From Streptomyces aquilus (GTDB taxonomy: Bacteria > Actinomycetota > Actinomycetes > Streptomycetales > Streptomycetaceae), in NCBI RefSeq assembly GCF_003955715.1, contig NZ_CP034463.1, positions 7,068,001 to 7,132,000 on the forward strand: a stretch of 64,000 nucleotides of DNA. Reading direction: 5' to 3'. Below, in pieces: positions 62,621 to 64,000 of this stretch. The notes below the pieces were generated by a model. That model saw only the letters and a program-made list of their open reading frames with translations. It searched no databases and had not been told where the DNA came from. The first letter of the stretch is position 1; each line of letters opens with the position of its first letter. A program made the translations under genes and the position numbers.

Positions 62621-63382
62621 ATGGGTCACAACAGCCTCTATATCGAGGCGCACATCCGCACCGACGTCGACGACCTGTGGTCCCGCACACAGGAGCCGTC
62701 GGAGCATCAGCGCTGGGACCTCCGCTTCACGGAGATCGACTACCTCCCGCGCGTGGACGGCGAGCCACAGCGCTTCCGCTACGCCGCGCGCGTGCTGCCC
62801 TTCCTCACCGTCGCCGGGACCGGCGTCTCGGCCGGCGAGAAGGAGCGCCCCGACGGCACCCGCACCTCCGCCCTCCGCTTCTCCTCCCCGCACCCGCTCT
62901 CCCTCCTCGCCGAGGGCAGCGGCTACTGGCGGTACGTCCCGGACGGCGACGGGGTCCGCTTCCTGACCGGCTACGACTACCGCCCCCGCTGGGGCGCGCT
63001 CGGCGCGTGTGCCGACCGGCTGCTGTTCCGGCCGCTCATGGGCTGGGCGACGGCGTGGTCCTTCGACCGGCTCCGGCTGTGGCTGGAGCGCGGGATCACC
63101 CCGGAGCGGGCGCGGGCGAACTGGCTGCTGGAGATGGCGGGGCGGGCACTCGCCATCGTCTTCGCGGGCACCGGCTTCGGGTTCGGCAGCCTGCTGCGCC
63201 TGACCGGCCCCTTCGCCCCGCTCTTCTTCTACGCCATGCCCCTGCTGGCGCTGGTCACCCTCGCGCTGGCCCTCTTCGCCCCGCCGCTGCCCGGCACCCC
63301 GGCCGCCCGCCGCTGTCTGCGCCGGCCGCCGAGCCGCGTCCACGCCCCCCGTCTCCTGCGCACCCTGGAGAACCCGCGATGA
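62621..63382 (+). CDS. SRPBCC-like protein with C-terminal membrane helices
   Basis: 253 residues from ATG 62621, 6 bases after GGGGA. The N-terminal ~150 residues resemble SRPBCC/polyketide-cyclase-like lipid-binding folds (IEAHIRTDVDDLWSRTQEPSEHQRWDLRF). Membrane helices lie near 183-201 and 206-226 (PFAPLFFYAMPLLALVTL), followed by a basic tail. It is the first gene of the operon under the double operator; its stop overlaps the next ATG. Confidence 0.75.
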   Translation: MGHNSLYIEAHIRTDVDDLWSRTQEPSEHQRWDLRFTEIDYLPRVDGEPQRFRYAARVLPFLTVAGTGVSAGEKERPDGTRTSALRFSSPHPLSLLAEGSGYWRYVPDGDGVRFLTGYDYRPRWGALGACADRLLFRPLMGWATAWSFDRLRLWLERGITPERARANWLLEMAGRALAIVFAGTGFGFGSLLRLTGPFAPLFFYAMPLLALVTLALALFAPPLPGTPAARRCLRRPPSRVHAPRLLRTLENPR

Positions 63383-64000
63383 CCGCGCAACCCGTGCCCT
63401 GCGGGCCGTTTTCGACGACCGCGCAACCCGTGCCCTGCGGGCCGTTTTCGACGACCGCGCGACCCGCGCCCTCCGGGGCGTCCTCGACGACCTCGATCTT
63501 CCGCACCGCGATGGGCCCGGCCTTCGACCACCTCCACCCCCAGCTCCAGCGCCGCTTCTCGGTCGGTCTGGCGAGCGGCGAGGCCTGCACCGGCCGGGGT
63601 GTCATGGACCGCATCTGGCACGGCGGGGCCTTCGTGAAGCCGTTCCTCGCGCTCGGCACCACCCGCAACATCCTCGTCCCGCGCACCGGCCGCAACGTCC
63701 CCTTCGTCATCGAGAACGTGCCGTACACCGACACCCACGGTCGTGAGACGGTGACCTTCGTGCGCACCTTCGACCTGCCCGGCCGCTCCCGCCGCTTCGA
63801 CGCCCAGATGGTCCTGGGCCCCCGCGGCGACCGCGTCCTCGACTACCTCGGCACCCACCAGCACCTGGCGAGCGACCTGTACTTCCATGCCGAGCCCGAC
63901 GGCTCGCTCCTCATCCGCTCCGGCGAACACCGGTTCCGGGAGGGCGTGGTGGACGTCCGGGTGCCCGAGCTGATCGGCGCCACGGCCGAGGTCCGGGAGT
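63379..64000 (+). CDS. DUF4166 family protein, 5' part
   Basis: Begins with ATG 63379 overlapping the previous stop (ATGA) and runs off the right edge; 207 codons are visible. The first ~40 residues come from a 36-base tandem repeat (three units, 63381 on) giving AQPVPCGPFSTT-type peptides, probably a recent expansion and not part of the domain. Then comes FDHLHPQLQRRFSVG, GRGVMDRIWHGG, a DUF4166-like domain found in actinobacteria, sometimes fused to oxidoreductase-like partners. Function unknown; with the SRPBCC protein it may act on a lipid. Confidence 0.75.
   Translation, partial: MTAQPVPCGPFSTTAQPVPCGPFSTTARPAPSGASSTTSIFRTAMGPAFDHLHPQLQRRFSVGLASGEACTGRGVMDRIWHGGAFVKPFLALGTTRNILVPRTGRNVPFVIENVPYTDTHGRETVTFVRTFDLPGRSRRFDAQMVLGPRGDRVLDYLGTHQHLASDLYFHAEPDGSLLIRSGEHRFREGVVDVRVPELIGATAEVRE
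63381..63488 (+). repeat. 36-bp tandem repeat at the start of the DUF4166 gene
   Basis: The first two 36-base units (from 63381 and 63417) are identical; a third (from 63453) has diverged. The length is a multiple of three, so the frame is kept. Confidence 0.85.

Overview
The window is high-GC actinobacterial chromosome from a Streptomyces. It shows strong third-position GC bias, many GTG/TTG starts, the filP-scy polar-growth pair, a chitin-type direct-repeat promoter and two sites of SigR type. As I remember it, the gene order follows the conserved core around SCO5353-SCO5413 of S. coelicolor. I see no phage, insertion sequence, tRNA, rRNA or CRISPR array. The interest lies in regulatory DNA, repeats and a few odd proteins rather than in an imported island.

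1-8.1 kb: end of an arginyl-tRNA synthetase (or synthetase-like) gene, then lysA, hom, thrC, thrB (lysine and threonine synthesis from aspartate) and rho, which has a long leader and a candidate SigR promoter. 8.1-17.9 kb: secreted trypsin-fold protease with FG-GAP repeats, LytR-CpsA-Psr protein, rpmE (SigR promoter), prfA, prmC, a Sua5/TsaC enzyme, a phosphatase-like protein lacking its nucleophile cysteine, an SHMT-like enzyme and a WecA/Rfe-type glycosyl-phosphate transferase. The rpmE-prfA-prmC-tsaC stretch is translation-centred.

18.2-26.7 kb: the complete F1Fo ATP synthase operon atpI-B-E-F-H-A-G-D-C, then a DUF2550 membrane protein. 26.7-35 kb: GH18 chitinase on the minus strand with two copies of the chitinase 12-bp repeat; LuxR-type two-component pair; membrane protein; PduO cobalamin adenosyltransferase; ABC-2 exporter with divergent TetR regulator and a shared palindrome; 3-hydroxybutyryl-CoA dehydrogenase with 23-bp tandem repeats at its stop codon.

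35-46 kb: STAS anti-sigma antagonist; a large membrane-anchored P-loop protein with a Ser/Thr/Pro-rich tail; nucS; a small conserved protein; a luciferase-like oxidoreductase; a small zinc-motif protein; two tandem paralogous ABC-2 exporter pairs. 45.8-50.9 kb: filP and scy, coiled-coil proteins of the hyphal tip. 51-53.9 kb: methylmalonyl-CoA epimerase, thiolase and meaB (propionyl/methylmalonyl-CoA metabolism).

54-64 kb: MFS transporter ending inside a long inverted repeat; acidic secreted PepSY protein divergent from an OmpR-type two-component system whose sensor also carries an Asp/Glu-rich stretch; MarR regulator; operon of three AIM24-family proteins; a noncoding array of nine alternating 44/45-bp units; small membrane proteins (one DUF3817); a thiamine-binding-like protein; and an SRPBCC-DUF4166 operon behind two near-identical palindromic operators. 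Leads I would follow first: the PepSY/two-component module, the 44/45-bp array, the AIM24 triplet, and the double operator at 62.5 kb.
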